Origin: an uncultured Clostridia bacterium
GTDB lineage: Bacteria > Bacillota > Clostridia > Christensenellales > Aristaeellaceae
Length of the DNA stretch: 35,083 nt
Direction: 5' to 3'
Assembly: GCA_946187775.1 (NCBI GenBank)
Contig: CAMHSI010000012.1
Coordinates: 1-35,083, forward strand
Positions within the stretch are counted from its first letter, which is position 1; every line of letters starts with the position of its first letter. The notes below the pieces were generated by a model. That model did not search any database and was not told the origin of the DNA. It worked only from the letters and a program-made list of their open reading frames with translations. Both the position numbers and the translations under genes were made by a program. This document shows, one piece after another, positions 8,032 through 15,800 of this stretch.

Positions 8032-8367
8032 ATGACGGTATTTGAAACGATTTACGAGGCGGTGAAGATGATTCCCGCCGGATCGGTCGCCACCTACGGC
8101 CAGGTGGCGGAGGCAGCCGGAAACCGGCGGCTTGCCCGGGTGGTGGGTTACGCTCTGCATGTGAATCCCGAGCCCGGGGTGATTCCCTGCCACCGGGTGG
8201 TGAAAAAGGACGGGGAGGTATCCCGGGCCTTTGCCTTCGGCGGGATCAACCGGCAGGTGGAGCTGCTGCAGGGGGAGGGCGTGGGCTTCCGGGACGGAAC
8301 CCATGTGGATATGGAACATTTTCAGGTGCCCTTCCTGCCATGGGTCCCTTCCGGACGTATCAAATAA
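8032..8367 (+). CDS. MGMT-like O6-alkylguanine-DNA methyltransferase C-terminal domain protein
   Basis: A 111-residue protein made of only the DNA-binding and active-site domain of the Ogt/MGMT family. It starts with FETIYEAVKMIPAGSVATYGQVA, has the helix-turn-helix region with NRRLARVVGYAL (the arginine finger area), and contains PCHRVV with the alkyl-acceptor cysteine C53. Because Cys is kept, it differs from the alkyltransferase-like proteins that carry Trp at this place. It lacks the N-terminal domain of full-length enzymes. The likely role is removal or recognition of O6-alkylguanine. It follows the MATE gene closely. Confidence 0.88.
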   Translation: MTVFETIYEAVKMIPAGSVATYGQVAEAAGNRRLARVVGYALHVNPEPGVIPCHRVVKKDGEVSRAFAFGGINRQVELLQGEGVGFRDGTHVDMEHFQVPFLPWVPSGRIK

Positions 8368-8457
8368 CGGGACCGGGGAGGCCGCCGGGCCGCCCCTGCC
8401 CCGGAGAGTGAAAACAGTCATGAATACCGCGCAGCGGATATGAAAGGAGTCACGAGT

Positions 8458-8751
8458 ATGGCGGACATGAGAGAGTTGAACCTGGAACAGATGGAAATGG
8501 CCACCGGCGGAGTCCTGCGGCAGGTGAACACCGGATGCAGCGACAAAGCCCAGGTCCGGTCCTCTCCCACCACGGGGGAGCGCAACCGGCAGGACTCCCT
8601 GGTGAACGGAACCATGGTGGACACGGTGGACGATACCCTGCATTTTGATGATGTTTCCGGCCGGAATTTTGTCAAAATCCGGTACACCGACAAGTACAAC
8701 AAGCAGAAGGAAGGCTGGATCGCCGCCTCCATGATCGGGATGAAACACTGA
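8458..8751 (+). CDS. Small SH3-like protein with a double-glycine leader
   Basis: A 97-residue protein. The first 18 residues, MADMRELNLEQMEMATGG, match the leader of peptides exported by peptidase-containing ABC transporters (LxxEQMExxxGG ending in Gly-Gly). The rest (about 25-97) looks like a bacterial SH3 domain: QVRSSP, then spaced hydrophobic strands and GWIAASMI at the end. The start at 8458 is set by AAAGGAG at 8442-8447; an ATG at 8440 lies before this site. Cleavage after GG would release a 79-residue SH3 protein. No exporter or maturation enzyme is adjacent. The leader assignment is from pattern; secretion is inference. Confidence 0.65.
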   Translation: MADMRELNLEQMEMATGGVLRQVNTGCSDKAQVRSSPTTGERNRQDSLVNGTMVDTVDDTLHFDDVSGRNFVKIRYTDKYNKQKEGWIAASMIGMKH

Positions 8752-8777
8752 GCCCGGAATCCGGAGACGGAAAGGGT

Positions 8778-9398
8778 TCAGGTTTCTTCCCGTTCCCCCA
8801 CCCAGTCCGGCAGCAGCTCAAAGCGCTTTTCCCCTCCCTGCCAGGGAAAGGAGAGGGCGCAGGAGAAGAGATACAGCTCCTTCTCCCGGTCCCGGGCGCC
8901 GTACCTGCGGTCTCCCCACAGGGGGCATCCCCGGGAGGCGAACTGGACGCGGATCTGGTGGGTGCGCCCGGTTTCCAGCCGGACCCGGACCAGGGTCCTG
9001 TCCGGGGCGGGGGACCCCAGCACCCGGTAGGTAAGACGGGCCTCCCGCACCCCGGCGCGGGGGCGGGATACAACGTATACCTTATTCTTATGGCTGTCCT
9101 TCCACAGCAGGTCCTCCATGGGGCCTTCGACTGCGGGAAGGGCGCCGTGGCACAGCAGCATATATTCCTTTGTCAGCTGTCCCGCCTGGATCAGGCGGGA
9201 CAGCTGCGCTGCCGCGGCTGGGGTGCGGGCATAAACCATCAGTCCCGCGGCCGCCCGGTCCAGCCGGTGAACCGGCAGGAAGCTTCCGCCGGCGGCTTCA
9301 CCAAGGGCCTCCGGAACCTCTTTTTCCGAATCCATCCCGGCGGGCTTGACGCATACCGCCCAGTCCGGGCACTCCGCCAGCAGCGTGATTTCTTTCAT
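8778..9398 (-). CDS. RluA-family pseudouridine synthase
   Basis: A 206-residue enzyme of the RluA/RluC/RluD group that turns specific uridines in rRNA or tRNA into pseudouridine. The catalytic aspartate is D47 in HRLDRAAAGLMVYAR, and RVRLETGRTHQIRVQFA with GDRRYGA further on is the second family signature. It lacks an S4 RNA-binding domain and is short for the family, so the target uridine cannot be predicted. AGGGAGG lies upstream of the ATG, and a promoter is visible at 9429-9457. It is convergent with the GG-leader gene and divergent from the uracil-DNA glycosylase. Confidence 0.9.
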   Translation of the reverse strand: MKEITLLAECPDWAVCVKPAGMDSEKEVPEALGEAAGGSFLPVHRLDRAAAGLMVYARTPAAAAQLSRLIQAGQLTKEYMLLCHGALPAVEGPMEDLLWKDSHKNKVYVVSRPRAGVREARLTYRVLGSPAPDRTLVRVRLETGRTHQIRVQFASRGCPLWGDRRYGARDREKELYLFSCALSFPWQGGEKRFELLPDWVGEREET

Positions 9399-9428
9399 CC
9401 GGTTTTCCCTCCCTTATGTTCTGTCAAG

Positions 9429-9457
9429 AGTATATGCCCTTGCGGGAAACAGGGCAA
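9429..9457 (-). promoter_or_regulatory. Sigma-A-like promoter of the pseudouridine synthase gene
   Basis: On the minus strand TTGCCC (9452-9457), 17 bases, TATACT (9429-9434), about 30 bases upstream of the start codon. Confidence 0.6.
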
Positions 9458-9508
9458 GATGCCCGGGACGGTGCGGACGCATTTGCGCTGTTTTTCGCCG
9501 GCTTCCTG

Positions 9509-9517
9509 TGCTATGAT
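9509..9517 (+). promoter_or_regulatory. Extended -10 promoter of the uracil-DNA glycosylase gene
   Basis: TGCTATGAT gives an extended -10 (TG, one base, TATGAT at 9512-9517). The -35 position (TGTTTT, 9489-9494) is poor, as is common with extended -10 promoters. Confidence 0.45.
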
Positions 9518-9566
9518 GGAAATAACGGAAAAAGGAAAGACTCAAAGCCCGGGAGGAGGGGCGAAA

Positions 9567-10160
9567 ATGGCGGAAATCACATGGGAGCTGTTTGAACGGC
9601 AGGTGGAGGAGTGCAGGCTGTGCCCGCTTTGCAGGAATATTACCCGCAAGGTTCCGGGACAGGGGGACCGGCAGGCTCCGCTGATGCTGATCGGCGAGGG
9701 CCCCGGGCAGACGGAGGACGAGGAAGGACTTGCCTTTGTCGGAGCGGCAGGCCAGCTGCTGACGAAGATGCTCGGGGCCATCGGACTTCCCCGGGAACGG
9801 GTGTATATCTGCAATATCGTGAAATGCCGGCCGCCGGACAATCGGGTTCCCACGCCGGAAGAGGCGGAAGCCTGCCGGATCCACCTGCGGATGCAGACCT
9901 GGCTGGTACGGCCGAAGGTCATCCTGCTGCTGGGGAGCACGGCGGCCAAAAACCTGCTGGATCCGGAGATCCGGATTACCCGGGAGCGGGGAAAGTGGAC
10001 GGAGCGGAAGGGCGTCTGGATGATGCCGACCTATCATCCCTCGGCGCTGCTGCGGGACGCGTCCAAAAAACCCCAGGCCTGGGAGGACATGAAAAGCCTC
10101 CGGGAAAAACTGAAGGAGCTGGGGCTGTACCGGGACCTGCCGGAATTATGGAAAGAATAA
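9567..10160 (+). CDS. Family 4 uracil-DNA glycosylase with 4Fe-4S cluster
   Basis: A 197-residue DNA repair enzyme that removes uracil from DNA. Motif A is GEGPGQTEDEEG at 43-54 and motif B contains TYHPSALLR near the C-terminus. Four cysteines placed as in family 4 enzymes (C16, C19, C87 and C103) should hold the iron-sulfur cluster. The length is typical. The ATG at 9567 follows GGGAGGAGGGG; the open frame extends further upstream but without support. It is followed 82 bases later by the secreted SH3 protein in the same direction, possibly on one transcript. Confidence 0.93.
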   Translation: MAEITWELFERQVEECRLCPLCRNITRKVPGQGDRQAPLMLIGEGPGQTEDEEGLAFVGAAGQLLTKMLGAIGLPRERVYICNIVKCRPPDNRVPTPEEAEACRIHLRMQTWLVRPKVILLLGSTAAKNLLDPEIRITRERGKWTERKGVWMMPTYHPSALLRDASKKPQAWEDMKSLREKLKELGLYRDLPELWKE

Positions 10161-10242
10161 AAAAACGGCAGCAGGAAACGGAACAGGACGCGGCGAAAAG
10201 AAAAATAGCTAAAACTCGAAAAATCTCGGGAGGGAACTGATA

Positions 10243-11169
10243 ATGAAGAGTAAGTCACTGAAAAGATGGCTGTCCGTGCTTGCGCTGTCCGTGCTCTGCC
10301 TGGCGGTCCTGGGCTCCGCCGCGCTGGCTGAGGGCGGGAAAATGACCCGGACCGAATGGAACGACAAGCTCCTGGGAGCGCAGGATTTCCTGTTCAAGCA
10401 TCACAAGGACGGGCTGGGGGTCCAGAGCACAAACTGCCCTGTTTACACGGCGCCGGATGAAAACTCCCTGCGCCTGGCGGACGGCAAGGCATACTGCAAT
10501 CCAAGCAAGGATATTTATGAGGCGGGAACCGTTGACGGGTGGCTGCTGGTGCATTACACCACCGGGAAGGGCGTGAGCCGGACGGGATATATCGCGCCGC
10601 AGTACGTCAAAAAGTTCAGGAGCGGCATGTCCACCTACGGCTTTGTGAACCTTCCGGCCGTTGCTGCCGTGAAGATGGATGTGACGGACGATGCGGGAAA
10701 GGACGGCACCCCTTTCACCACCCTGCAGGAGGGGGACAGCTTCCGGATCCTTGCCAAGCATGTATACAAGAACACGGATAAGTGGTATATCGAGTGCACC
10801 GTGGACGGGAAAACAGCCCGCGGCTTCATCAACCGGAAAACCGCTTCCTTCCGGCCCGGAGAGGGCGTGGAGGACGGCGGCAGCGAGCCGGTGACGCTGG
10901 AGACCCTTGGCGAGCCCAGCGTTTCTCCCCTGGGAACGGAAAAGGCCGGGGACGTGGTGATTATCGGGAAGAAGGGGGACCAGCGGAAGTTCGTCCATGA
11001 GAACGCCGATGCGAAATCCCGGTGGATCAGCGTCGCGTATCCCGCCTCCGCCTATCCGTACTATTCCACAATAACCGGGAAGGACGGGAAGCTCTGGTAC
11101 TACGTTTTTGTGGAGGAGGACAGCCGGTGGGGCTGGATTACCTCCCAGGTTGCTTCTCCCAAGGAATAA
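10243..11169 (+). CDS. Secreted protein with three SH3-like domains
   Basis: A 308-residue protein with a Sec signal peptide: a basic start, a hydrophobic core (about 10-26), and a likely cleavage site after ALA (about residue 29). The mature part seems to hold three SH3-like beta domains, roughly 55-125 (ending GYIAPQYV), 131-205 (ending GFINRKTA) and 220-303 (ending WGWITSQV). Bacterial SH3 domains bind peptidoglycan or other wall polymers, but there is no catalytic domain here, so a wall-binding or structural role is inferred. A strong GGGAGGG site precedes the ATG, and a hairpin terminator follows. Confidence 0.8.
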   Translation: MKSKSLKRWLSVLALSVLCLAVLGSAALAEGGKMTRTEWNDKLLGAQDFLFKHHKDGLGVQSTNCPVYTAPDENSLRLADGKAYCNPSKDIYEAGTVDGWLLVHYTTGKGVSRTGYIAPQYVKKFRSGMSTYGFVNLPAVAAVKMDVTDDAGKDGTPFTTLQEGDSFRILAKHVYKNTDKWYIECTVDGKTARGFINRKTASFRPGEGVEDGGSEPVTLETLGEPSVSPLGTEKAGDVVIIGKKGDQRKFVHENADAKSRWISVAYPASAYPYYSTITGKDGKLWYYVFVEEDSRWGWITSQVASPKE

Positions 11170-11184
11170 ATAAGGAATGAAGAA

Positions 11185-11212
11185 GGGGCATCCGGAAACG
11201 GATGCCCCTTTC
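11185..11212. terminator. Bidirectional hairpin terminator
   Basis: Perfect 10-bp arms GGGGCATCCG and CGGATGCCCC around a GAAA loop. It is followed by TTTC on the plus strand and by CTTCTTC on the minus strand. It lies between the convergent SH3 and Nudix genes. The U tracts are short. Confidence 0.65.
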
Positions 11213-11226
11213 ATCTGCCGCGGCTG

Positions 11227-11826
11227 TTATGCCTTCCCCGGCTGCTTTGTGAGCAGCCAGGCCAGCGCGTGGACGGACTGCTTAAATTCACCCCGGGAAA
11301 GCATGTCGTCCAGTTCCTCCCCGGTGTGCCTGCAGACCCGGAGGAGCTCCATCTCATCCAGCTGCTGCGTGGCGGCCGGGCGGCATTTTTCCGCTGCGAA
11401 AAGCCAGGCGTAGTTATCGGAAATGGTGGCGTTGGAAGGAATGGTCAGCAGGGGACGCCAATGGTCGGAAACATAGCCGGTTTCCTCCCGAAGCTCCCGC
11501 TTTGCCGCCTCCAGGGCCGCCTCTTCCGGGGAGGCGCCGTCTTTTTTTTCGATGGCGCCCGCGGGGAACTCGGTGGTTACCTCCCGGATTCCCTGCCGGA
11601 ACTGGCGGACGCAGATGTAACGCCCTTCCTCATCCGAGGCGACGATGACCGCGTAGTCCCTGCGGGTGAAGCTGTAATAGGGCTGGAAAATCCGGCCGTC
11701 CGGAAAACGGAAGGCGGATCTCCGGAAATCGATCCATTCATCCTGGACGAGATGCTCTGTGGATACCTCTTCCCACCGGAGGCTTTCCTCCTGGGGGTTT
11801 TCGTGAACCGGGTTCCTGTCTGCCAT
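11227..11826 (-). CDS. Nudix hydrolase, ADP-ribose pyrophosphatase type
   Basis: A 199-residue protein with a Nudix domain at about 45-185. The core of the Nudix box, EAAKRELREETGY, is present and is preceded by the EFPAGAIEKKDG segment usual in ADP-sugar pyrophosphatases. Such enzymes split ADP-ribose or related NDP-sugars into AMP and a sugar phosphate. The first glycine of the box is shifted by a small insertion, so the substrate is uncertain. The start at 11826 is chosen for its GGAGGAA site; the frame runs further upstream through the promoter. Confidence 0.87.
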   Translation of the reverse strand: MADRNPVHENPQEESLRWEEVSTEHLVQDEWIDFRRSAFRFPDGRIFQPYYSFTRRDYAVIVASDEEGRYICVRQFRQGIREVTTEFPAGAIEKKDGASPEEAALEAAKRELREETGYVSDHWRPLLTIPSNATISDNYAWLFAAEKCRPAATQQLDEMELLRVCRHTGEELDDMLSRGEFKQSVHALAWLLTKQPGKA

Positions 11827-11857
11827 GCGCGTTCCTCCGTATTTCGGGTATGGCTTT

Positions 11858-11886
11858 ATTGTACCGGTACGGGAGCAAAAGCACAA
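11858..11886 (-). promoter_or_regulatory. Sigma-A-like promoter of the Nudix gene
   Basis: On the minus strand TTGTGC (11881-11886), 17 bases, TACAAT (11858-11863). It lies inside the longer open frame and so supports the downstream start at 11826. Confidence 0.5.
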
Positions 11887-11923
11887 CCGGGAGAAGGGAA
11901 AAAAAGAGGGAGAATCAGGCCGG

Positions 11924-11952
11924 TTGCGGGAGAGAAATCTTTGTGTTAGAAT
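11924..11952 (+). promoter_or_regulatory. Promoter of the DtxR-type regulator gene
   Basis: TTGCGG (11924-11929), 17 bases, TAGAAT (11947-11952), with a TG one base before the -10 (extended -10). It is divergent from the Nudix promoter. Confidence 0.5.
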
Positions 11953-12015
11953 ACAATAACAAGAGAGAGAGATCATAAACCGGTATCATCCGGCTGTGGG
12001 AGGTCGCTCAATTTG

Positions 12016-12375
12016 ATGAATATACATGAATCCGCGGAGGATTACCTGGAGAAAATCCTGATGCTGCTGGAACAGAAAGGGTACGTGCGCTCTGTGGATA
12101 TTGCGGCGGGGCTGAACGTGTCCAAGCCGTCCGTCAGCGTGGCGATGAAGAAGCTGCGGGAGAACGGGTATATCCACATGGGGGCGGACAACCTGATTTC
12201 CCTGACGGACAAGGGGTATGCCATTGCCCGGAAGATCTATGACCGTCACCAGAAGCTGACCAGGTACCTGGTTCAGCTGGGGGTGCCGGAGGAAACCGCC
12301 CGGGAGGACGCCTGCAAGATTGAGCATGACCTTTCCCAGGAATCCTTTGACGCCATCTGCCGCCAGCTGAAATAA
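12016..12375 (+). CDS. DtxR/MntR-family metal-dependent transcriptional regulator
   Basis: A 119-residue repressor. An N-terminal winged helix-turn-helix (about 5-65, with VSKPSVSVAMKKLRENGYI as recognition region) is followed by the metal-binding dimer domain (about 70-119). Likely ligands are D9, E12, the His of DRHQKL, and the Cys, Glu and His of ACKIEH. The Cys resembles the iron-type DtxR/IdeR site, whereas the N-terminal Asp resembles MntR, so the sensed metal (Fe2+ or Mn2+) is unsure. There is no SH3-like third domain. The ATG at 12016 follows GGGAGG at a rather long spacing. No metal transporter is adjacent, so it may act at distant genes. Confidence 0.88.
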   Translation: MNIHESAEDYLEKILMLLEQKGYVRSVDIAAGLNVSKPSVSVAMKKLRENGYIHMGADNLISLTDKGYAIARKIYDRHQKLTRYLVQLGVPEETAREDACKIEHDLSQESFDAICRQLK

Positions 12376-12404
12376 TTTCCCGGAAATCCACCCGGGAAGG
12401 AAAC

Positions 12405-12440
12405 GCCCGATGCCCCCGGAGGGGAGCCGGGCTTTTTTTT
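12405..12440 (+). terminator. Rho-independent terminator after the DtxR-type gene
   Basis: GCCCG (12405-12409) pairs with CGGGC (12428-12432), with an inner CCCC/GGGG pairing and a CGGA loop, followed by eight T. Confidence 0.8.
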
Positions 12441-12469
12441 GCGCTCGGGGGAGGGAGCCGGCGCCGTCA

Positions 12470-12498
12470 TTGACAAGAGGAACCGCCGGAGGTATCAT
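12470..12498 (+). promoter_or_regulatory. Sigma-A promoter of purA
   Basis: Perfect TTGACA (12470-12475), 17 bases, TATCAT (12493-12498). An in-frame ATG at 12497 lies inside the -10 box, which rules it out as the start codon and supports the one at 12554. Confidence 0.75.
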
Positions 12499-12553
12499 GG
12501 AACAAGAGGAAAAGCCGCATCCAAGGCGGAATGAGTCGAAAGGTGGATATCAG

Positions 12554-13831
12554 ATGAACGCTTGTACCGCAATCGTTGGAATCAACTGGGGCGATGAAGG
12601 CAAAGGCCGCATGGTAGACCTGCTGACGGAAGCTTTCGACGTTGTGATCCGGTACCAGGGCGGCGCCAACGCCGGCCACACCGTGATCAATCAGTTCGGC
12701 GAGTTTGAAATTCACGCCCTTCCTTCCGGCGTGTTCCGCAAGGGCGTTGTGAATGTGATCGGAAACGGCGTGGCGCTGGATCCGGAGAGGCTGCTGAACG
12801 AAATCCGTGCCATCCAGGCAAAGGGAGTGTCCATCACCCCGGAGAACCTGATGATCAGCGACCGGGCTTCCCTGCTGCTCCCCTGGCACCGGAGGCTGGA
12901 CGAGCTGGAGGAGGAGCGCCTGGGAGACAAGCGGTACGGCTCCTCCAGGATGGGGATTGCGCCCTTCTATTCCGACAAATACCAGAAAAAGACGATCCTG
13001 GCCGGGGAAATGTTCTATCCGGAGCTTTTCAGGGAGCACCTGGAGGACCTGCGGGTCTGGAAGAACATGATCCTTTCCGGCGTATACAACGCGGAACCCG
13101 TGTCGAAGGAGGAGCTGGAGGCCTGGTACAAGGATTACTGCGAGCCGCTCCGGGAGTTCATCACGGATACCCGGACTTACCTGCAGGAGGCCTCCGAGAA
13201 CAACAAACGGATCCTGTTTGAGGCGCAGATGGGCGCGCTGCGGGACCTGGACTTCGGGGTTTATCCCTACACCACATCCTCCAACGTGCTGGCCTCCTAT
13301 GCGCCTATCGGCGCGGGAATGCCCGGGGTGGAGATTGACCGGATTATCGGCGTGGTGAAGGCCTATTCCACCTGTGTCGGCAGGGGACCCTTTGTCTGCG
13401 AGGCCTTCGGGGAGCAGGAAAAACTCCTGCGGGAGACCTGCGGTGAAACAGAAAAAACGTATCACCGGATCGGGCCCTTCGACCTGGTGGCAACCCGGTA
13501 CGGCGTGAAGATCCAGGCGGCAACGGAAATCGCCCTGACCAAGCTGGATATGCTCAGCTCCCTGGACGAGATTCCGATCTGCGTGCGCTACAAGTACAAG
13601 GACCAGGAGTTTGAGGATATGCCTTTCCCGGCGATCCTGGACCAGTGCGAACCCGTGATCGAGACCATGAAGGGCTGGAAATGCAGCATCTCAGGCATCC
13701 GCAACTGGTGGGACCTTCCCATCGAGGCCCAGAATTTTGTCAAGTGTATCGAGGAATCCGTAGGCGTGGTGGTCAAGTGGATTTCCGTGGGCCCCGAGCG
13801 CCACAGCATCATCCGCCGGGGACAGACCTGA
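12554..13831 (+). CDS. purA: Adenylosuccinate synthetase
   Basis: A 425-residue enzyme that joins IMP and aspartate using GTP, the first step from IMP to AMP. The N-terminal GINWGDEGKG is the GTP-binding and catalytic loop, with the active-site Asp. YQGGANAGHTV follows, with the catalytic His, and the expected later regions (IGVVKAYSTCVGRGPF; TRYGVKIQAATEIALTKLDML) are present. Length is normal. The ATG at 12554 follows AAAGGTGG and gives the usual short N-terminus. It stands alone between a terminator on each side, with its own consensus promoter and no purB neighbour. Confidence 0.96.
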   Translation: MNACTAIVGINWGDEGKGRMVDLLTEAFDVVIRYQGGANAGHTVINQFGEFEIHALPSGVFRKGVVNVIGNGVALDPERLLNEIRAIQAKGVSITPENLMISDRASLLLPWHRRLDELEEERLGDKRYGSSRMGIAPFYSDKYQKKTILAGEMFYPELFREHLEDLRVWKNMILSGVYNAEPVSKEELEAWYKDYCEPLREFITDTRTYLQEASENNKRILFEAQMGALRDLDFGVYPYTTSSNVLASYAPIGAGMPGVEIDRIIGVVKAYSTCVGRGPFVCEAFGEQEKLLRETCGETEKTYHRIGPFDLVATRYGVKIQAATEIALTKLDMLSSLDEIPICVRYKYKDQEFEDMPFPAILDQCEPVIETMKGWKCSISGIRNWWDLPIEAQNFVKCIEESVGVVVKWISVGPERHSIIRRGQT

Positions 13832-13875
13832 TCCCCGGCCGGAGGGCTGCCTTTCCCGGCGGCGGGCCCTTGATG

Positions 13876-13911
13876 AAAAAACCCGGTTTCCGTTTTCGGA
13901 AACCGGGTTTT
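13876..13911. terminator. Bidirectional terminator between purA and PPi-PFK
   Basis: CCCGGTTTCCG (13882-13892) pairs with CGGAAACCGGG (13897-13907) around TTTT, flanked by A-runs and T-runs on both sides, so it can end both convergent transcripts. Confidence 0.85.
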
Positions 13912-13924
13912 GATGATCGGGGGA

Positions 13925-15598
13925 TTATTTTTCCACGAAGGTGCCTTTTTCCAGGGCCAGGGTGACGGTGGTCCGGTCGCAGACCTCCGCGGGTCCGAAG
14001 TACTGGATGGCGCCGGGGTACTGGAAGCAGGTCTTCACGGCCCACTCTTCCCGATGGGAGGCGAAGTAGGTGAAGGGGGCGCCGTCGAGCTCCACAAGCG
14101 CCTTGCGGATCACGGGCTTATCCTTTCCGTTTCTTCTTTCCATGTTCATCATCTTGGTGATGGGCATTCCGCCGGCCACCCACTCTTCCGCGGGGCGGGA
14201 GATGTTGGAAACCTTGGACAGGTATCCGTTGCAGCCGTACTGGATGAGCATGAAGGCGTTGTAGCCCAGGGAATAGCAGTAGTCGGCGTCAAAGTTGGAC
14301 GGGAAGGCGCATCTTCCTTCGTAGCCGAAGAAGTGATGCTGGGATCCGAAGTGTCCCTTGTAGGTGCCGGCGGCTTTCCGCTTCGCCAGCTCGCTGGCCA
14401 CCATCTCGGCGAACAGCTTGTCGGACTCGATGAGGGAAACCTGGACGTTGCCGTGGGGATCCCGGTCGAGGAAGAGCTGCTGCTGCACGAAGAGGGGAAG
14501 GATGTCAAACACGGCGTAGGATTCCGCGGTGAGTCCCTTCCGGATAAATTCGTTCTTTGCGTTCCAGTCCGGCAGGGCGTTGAACGCTTCGGCCTTCGCG
14601 CCGGCGAGGAGCTCGTTGATCTCAGCGATGAGCTTTGAGAACTCGGGAACGAATTCCACGATGCCTTCGGGGATGATGGCAACGCCGAAGTTTTCGCCGT
14701 TGTTGCCCCGCTTTTCCACGGAATCCGCGATATATTTCGTGATCTGGGCCAGGGACATCTTCTTCTCGGCCACTTCCTCGCCGATCAGGCAGATGTTGGG
14801 CTGGGTCTCCAGCGCGCACTCCAGGGCGACGTGGGAGGCGGAGCGGCCCATGACCTTGATGAAATGCCAGTATTTCTTGGCGGAGTTGGCGTCCCGGGCG
14901 ATGTTGCCGATCAGCTCGGAATAGGTTTTGGTGGCGGTGTCAAAGCCGAAGGAGGCCTCGATGTCCTCGTTCTTCAGGTCGCCGTCGATGGTCTTCGGGC
15001 AGCCGATGACCTGCACGCCGGTGCCGTGGGCGGCCATGTACTCCGCCAGCACGGCGGCGTTGGTGTTGGAATCGTCCCCGCCGATGATGACGATGGCGGT
15101 GAGGCCGTGCTTCTTCGCGACTTCCGTCACGATCCGGAACTGCTCTTCCGTTTCCAGCTTGGTGCGGCCGGAGCCGATGATGTCAAATCCGCCGGTGTTC
15201 CGGTAGGCGTTGATATATTCGTCGTCAAACTCGATGTAATCGTCCTCGATCAGTCCGGAAGGGCCGCCCTTGAAGCCCAGCAGCACGTTGTTCCTGTCCG
15301 TTGCCTTGAGGGCATCGTACAGGCCGCAGATCACGTTGTGCCCGCCGGGGGCCTGGCCGCCGGAAAGGATGACGCCCACAACCTGCTTCTTTGCCGCGGA
15401 GGTGTTCTTTCCCTTGGTGAAGGTGATTTCGTTCTTCCCGTAGGTGTTGGGGAACAGGGCTTTGATCTGCTCCTGGTCCGCGACGCTTTCCGTGGGCTCG
15501 CCGACCTTGATGCTGATCTCGGAGATGCCGCCGCGAAGCATTGCGGGAAGCTTGGGCTGATACTCATATCTGGCCTTCTGAAGTGGTGAGAGATTCAT
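13925..15598 (-). CDS. pfp: Pyrophosphate-dependent 6-phosphofructokinase, long form
   Basis: A 557-residue enzyme that phosphorylates fructose 6-phosphate with pyrophosphate, a reversible glycolytic step. [14 protein letters not shown] is the phosphate-donor loop, and [11 protein letters not shown] carries the GGDD motif that marks PPi-dependent enzymes (ATP-dependent ones have GGDGT). The length and the N-terminal extension match the long plant-type and clostridial group. The start at 15598 follows AAAGGAGAA. It is divergent from the GH43 gene. Use of PPi saves ATP and is common in fermentative anaerobes. Confidence 0.94.
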   Translation of the reverse strand: MNLSPLQKARYEYQPKLPAMLRGGISEISIKVGEPTESVADQEQIKALFPNTYGKNEITFTKGKNTSAAKKQVVGVILSGGQAPGGHNVICGLYDALKATDRNNVLLGFKGGPSGLIEDDYIEFDDEYINAYRNTGGFDIIGSGRTKLETEEQFRIVTEVAKKHGLTAIVIIGGDDSNTNAAVLAEYMAAHGTGVQVIGCPKTIDGDLKNEDIEASFGFDTATKTYSELIGNIARDANSAKKYWHFIKVMGRSASHVALECALETQPNICLIGEEVAEKKMSLAQITKYIADSVEKRGNNGENFGVAIIPEGIVEFVPEFSKLIAEINELLAGAKAEAFNALPDWNAKNEFIRKGLTAESYAVFDILPLFVQQQLFLDRDPHGNVQVSLIESDKLFAEMVASELAKRKAAGTYKGHFGSQHHFFGYEGRCAFPSNFDADYCYSLGYNAFMLIQYGCNGYLSKVSNISRPAEEWVAGGMPITKMMNMERRNGKDKPVIRKALVELDGAPFTYFASHREEWAVKTCFQYPGAIQYFGPAEVCDRTTVTLALEKGTFVEK

Positions 15599-15629
15599 CT
15601 TGGTTCTCCTTTTAAAATAATATAGGAAC

Positions 15630-15648
15630 GAATGCTTGCAGCGCATTC
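15630..15648. promoter_or_regulatory. Short inverted repeat in the pfp leader
   Basis: GAATGC, seven bases, GCATTC. It lies between the pfp promoter and its ribosome site, so it could be an operator or a small leader hairpin. No known family is assigned. Confidence 0.3.
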
Positions 15649-15660
15649 CCTCAATTGTCG

Positions 15661-15669
15661 ATTATATCA
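15661..15669 (-). promoter_or_regulatory. Extended -10 promoter of pfp
   Basis: On the minus strand TGATATAAT gives a perfect -10 with the extended TG. The -35 position is GC-rich and poor. The predicted leader is about 55 bases. Confidence 0.5.
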
Positions 15670-15718
15670 CGCCTGTCAATATGCCCCGGGCGTTGAAGAG
15701 CCCTTTGTGAAAAACTCT

Positions 15719-15747
15719 TTGACAGGGGACCCGTTTCCGCATATCAT
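15719..15747 (+). promoter_or_regulatory. Sigma-A promoter of the GH43 gene
   Basis: Perfect TTGACA (15719-15724), 17 bases, TATCAT (15742-15747), the same two boxes and spacing as the purA promoter. The start codon is 53 bases downstream. Confidence 0.7.
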
Positions 15748-15800
15748 CAGCACAGAAGCAGAAAAAACCGGGAGACCGGATATACGGAGGAGAGCAAGGC

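Noticed and set aside
8373-8404. CCGGGG/CCCCGG pairing before the GG-leader gene
   Set aside because: GC-rich pairing is expected by chance here, and there is no T-run; not called as a terminator.
12497-12553. Upstream in-frame ATG for purA
   Set aside because: It lies within the -10 box of the purA promoter, so it would not be transcribed; the ATG at 12554 gives the normal PurA N-terminus and has its own ribosome site.
15674-15679. TTGACA on the minus strand upstream of pfp
   Set aside because: It lies only seven bases from the TATAAT box, too close to act as its -35, and no good -10 lies 17 bases downstream of it.
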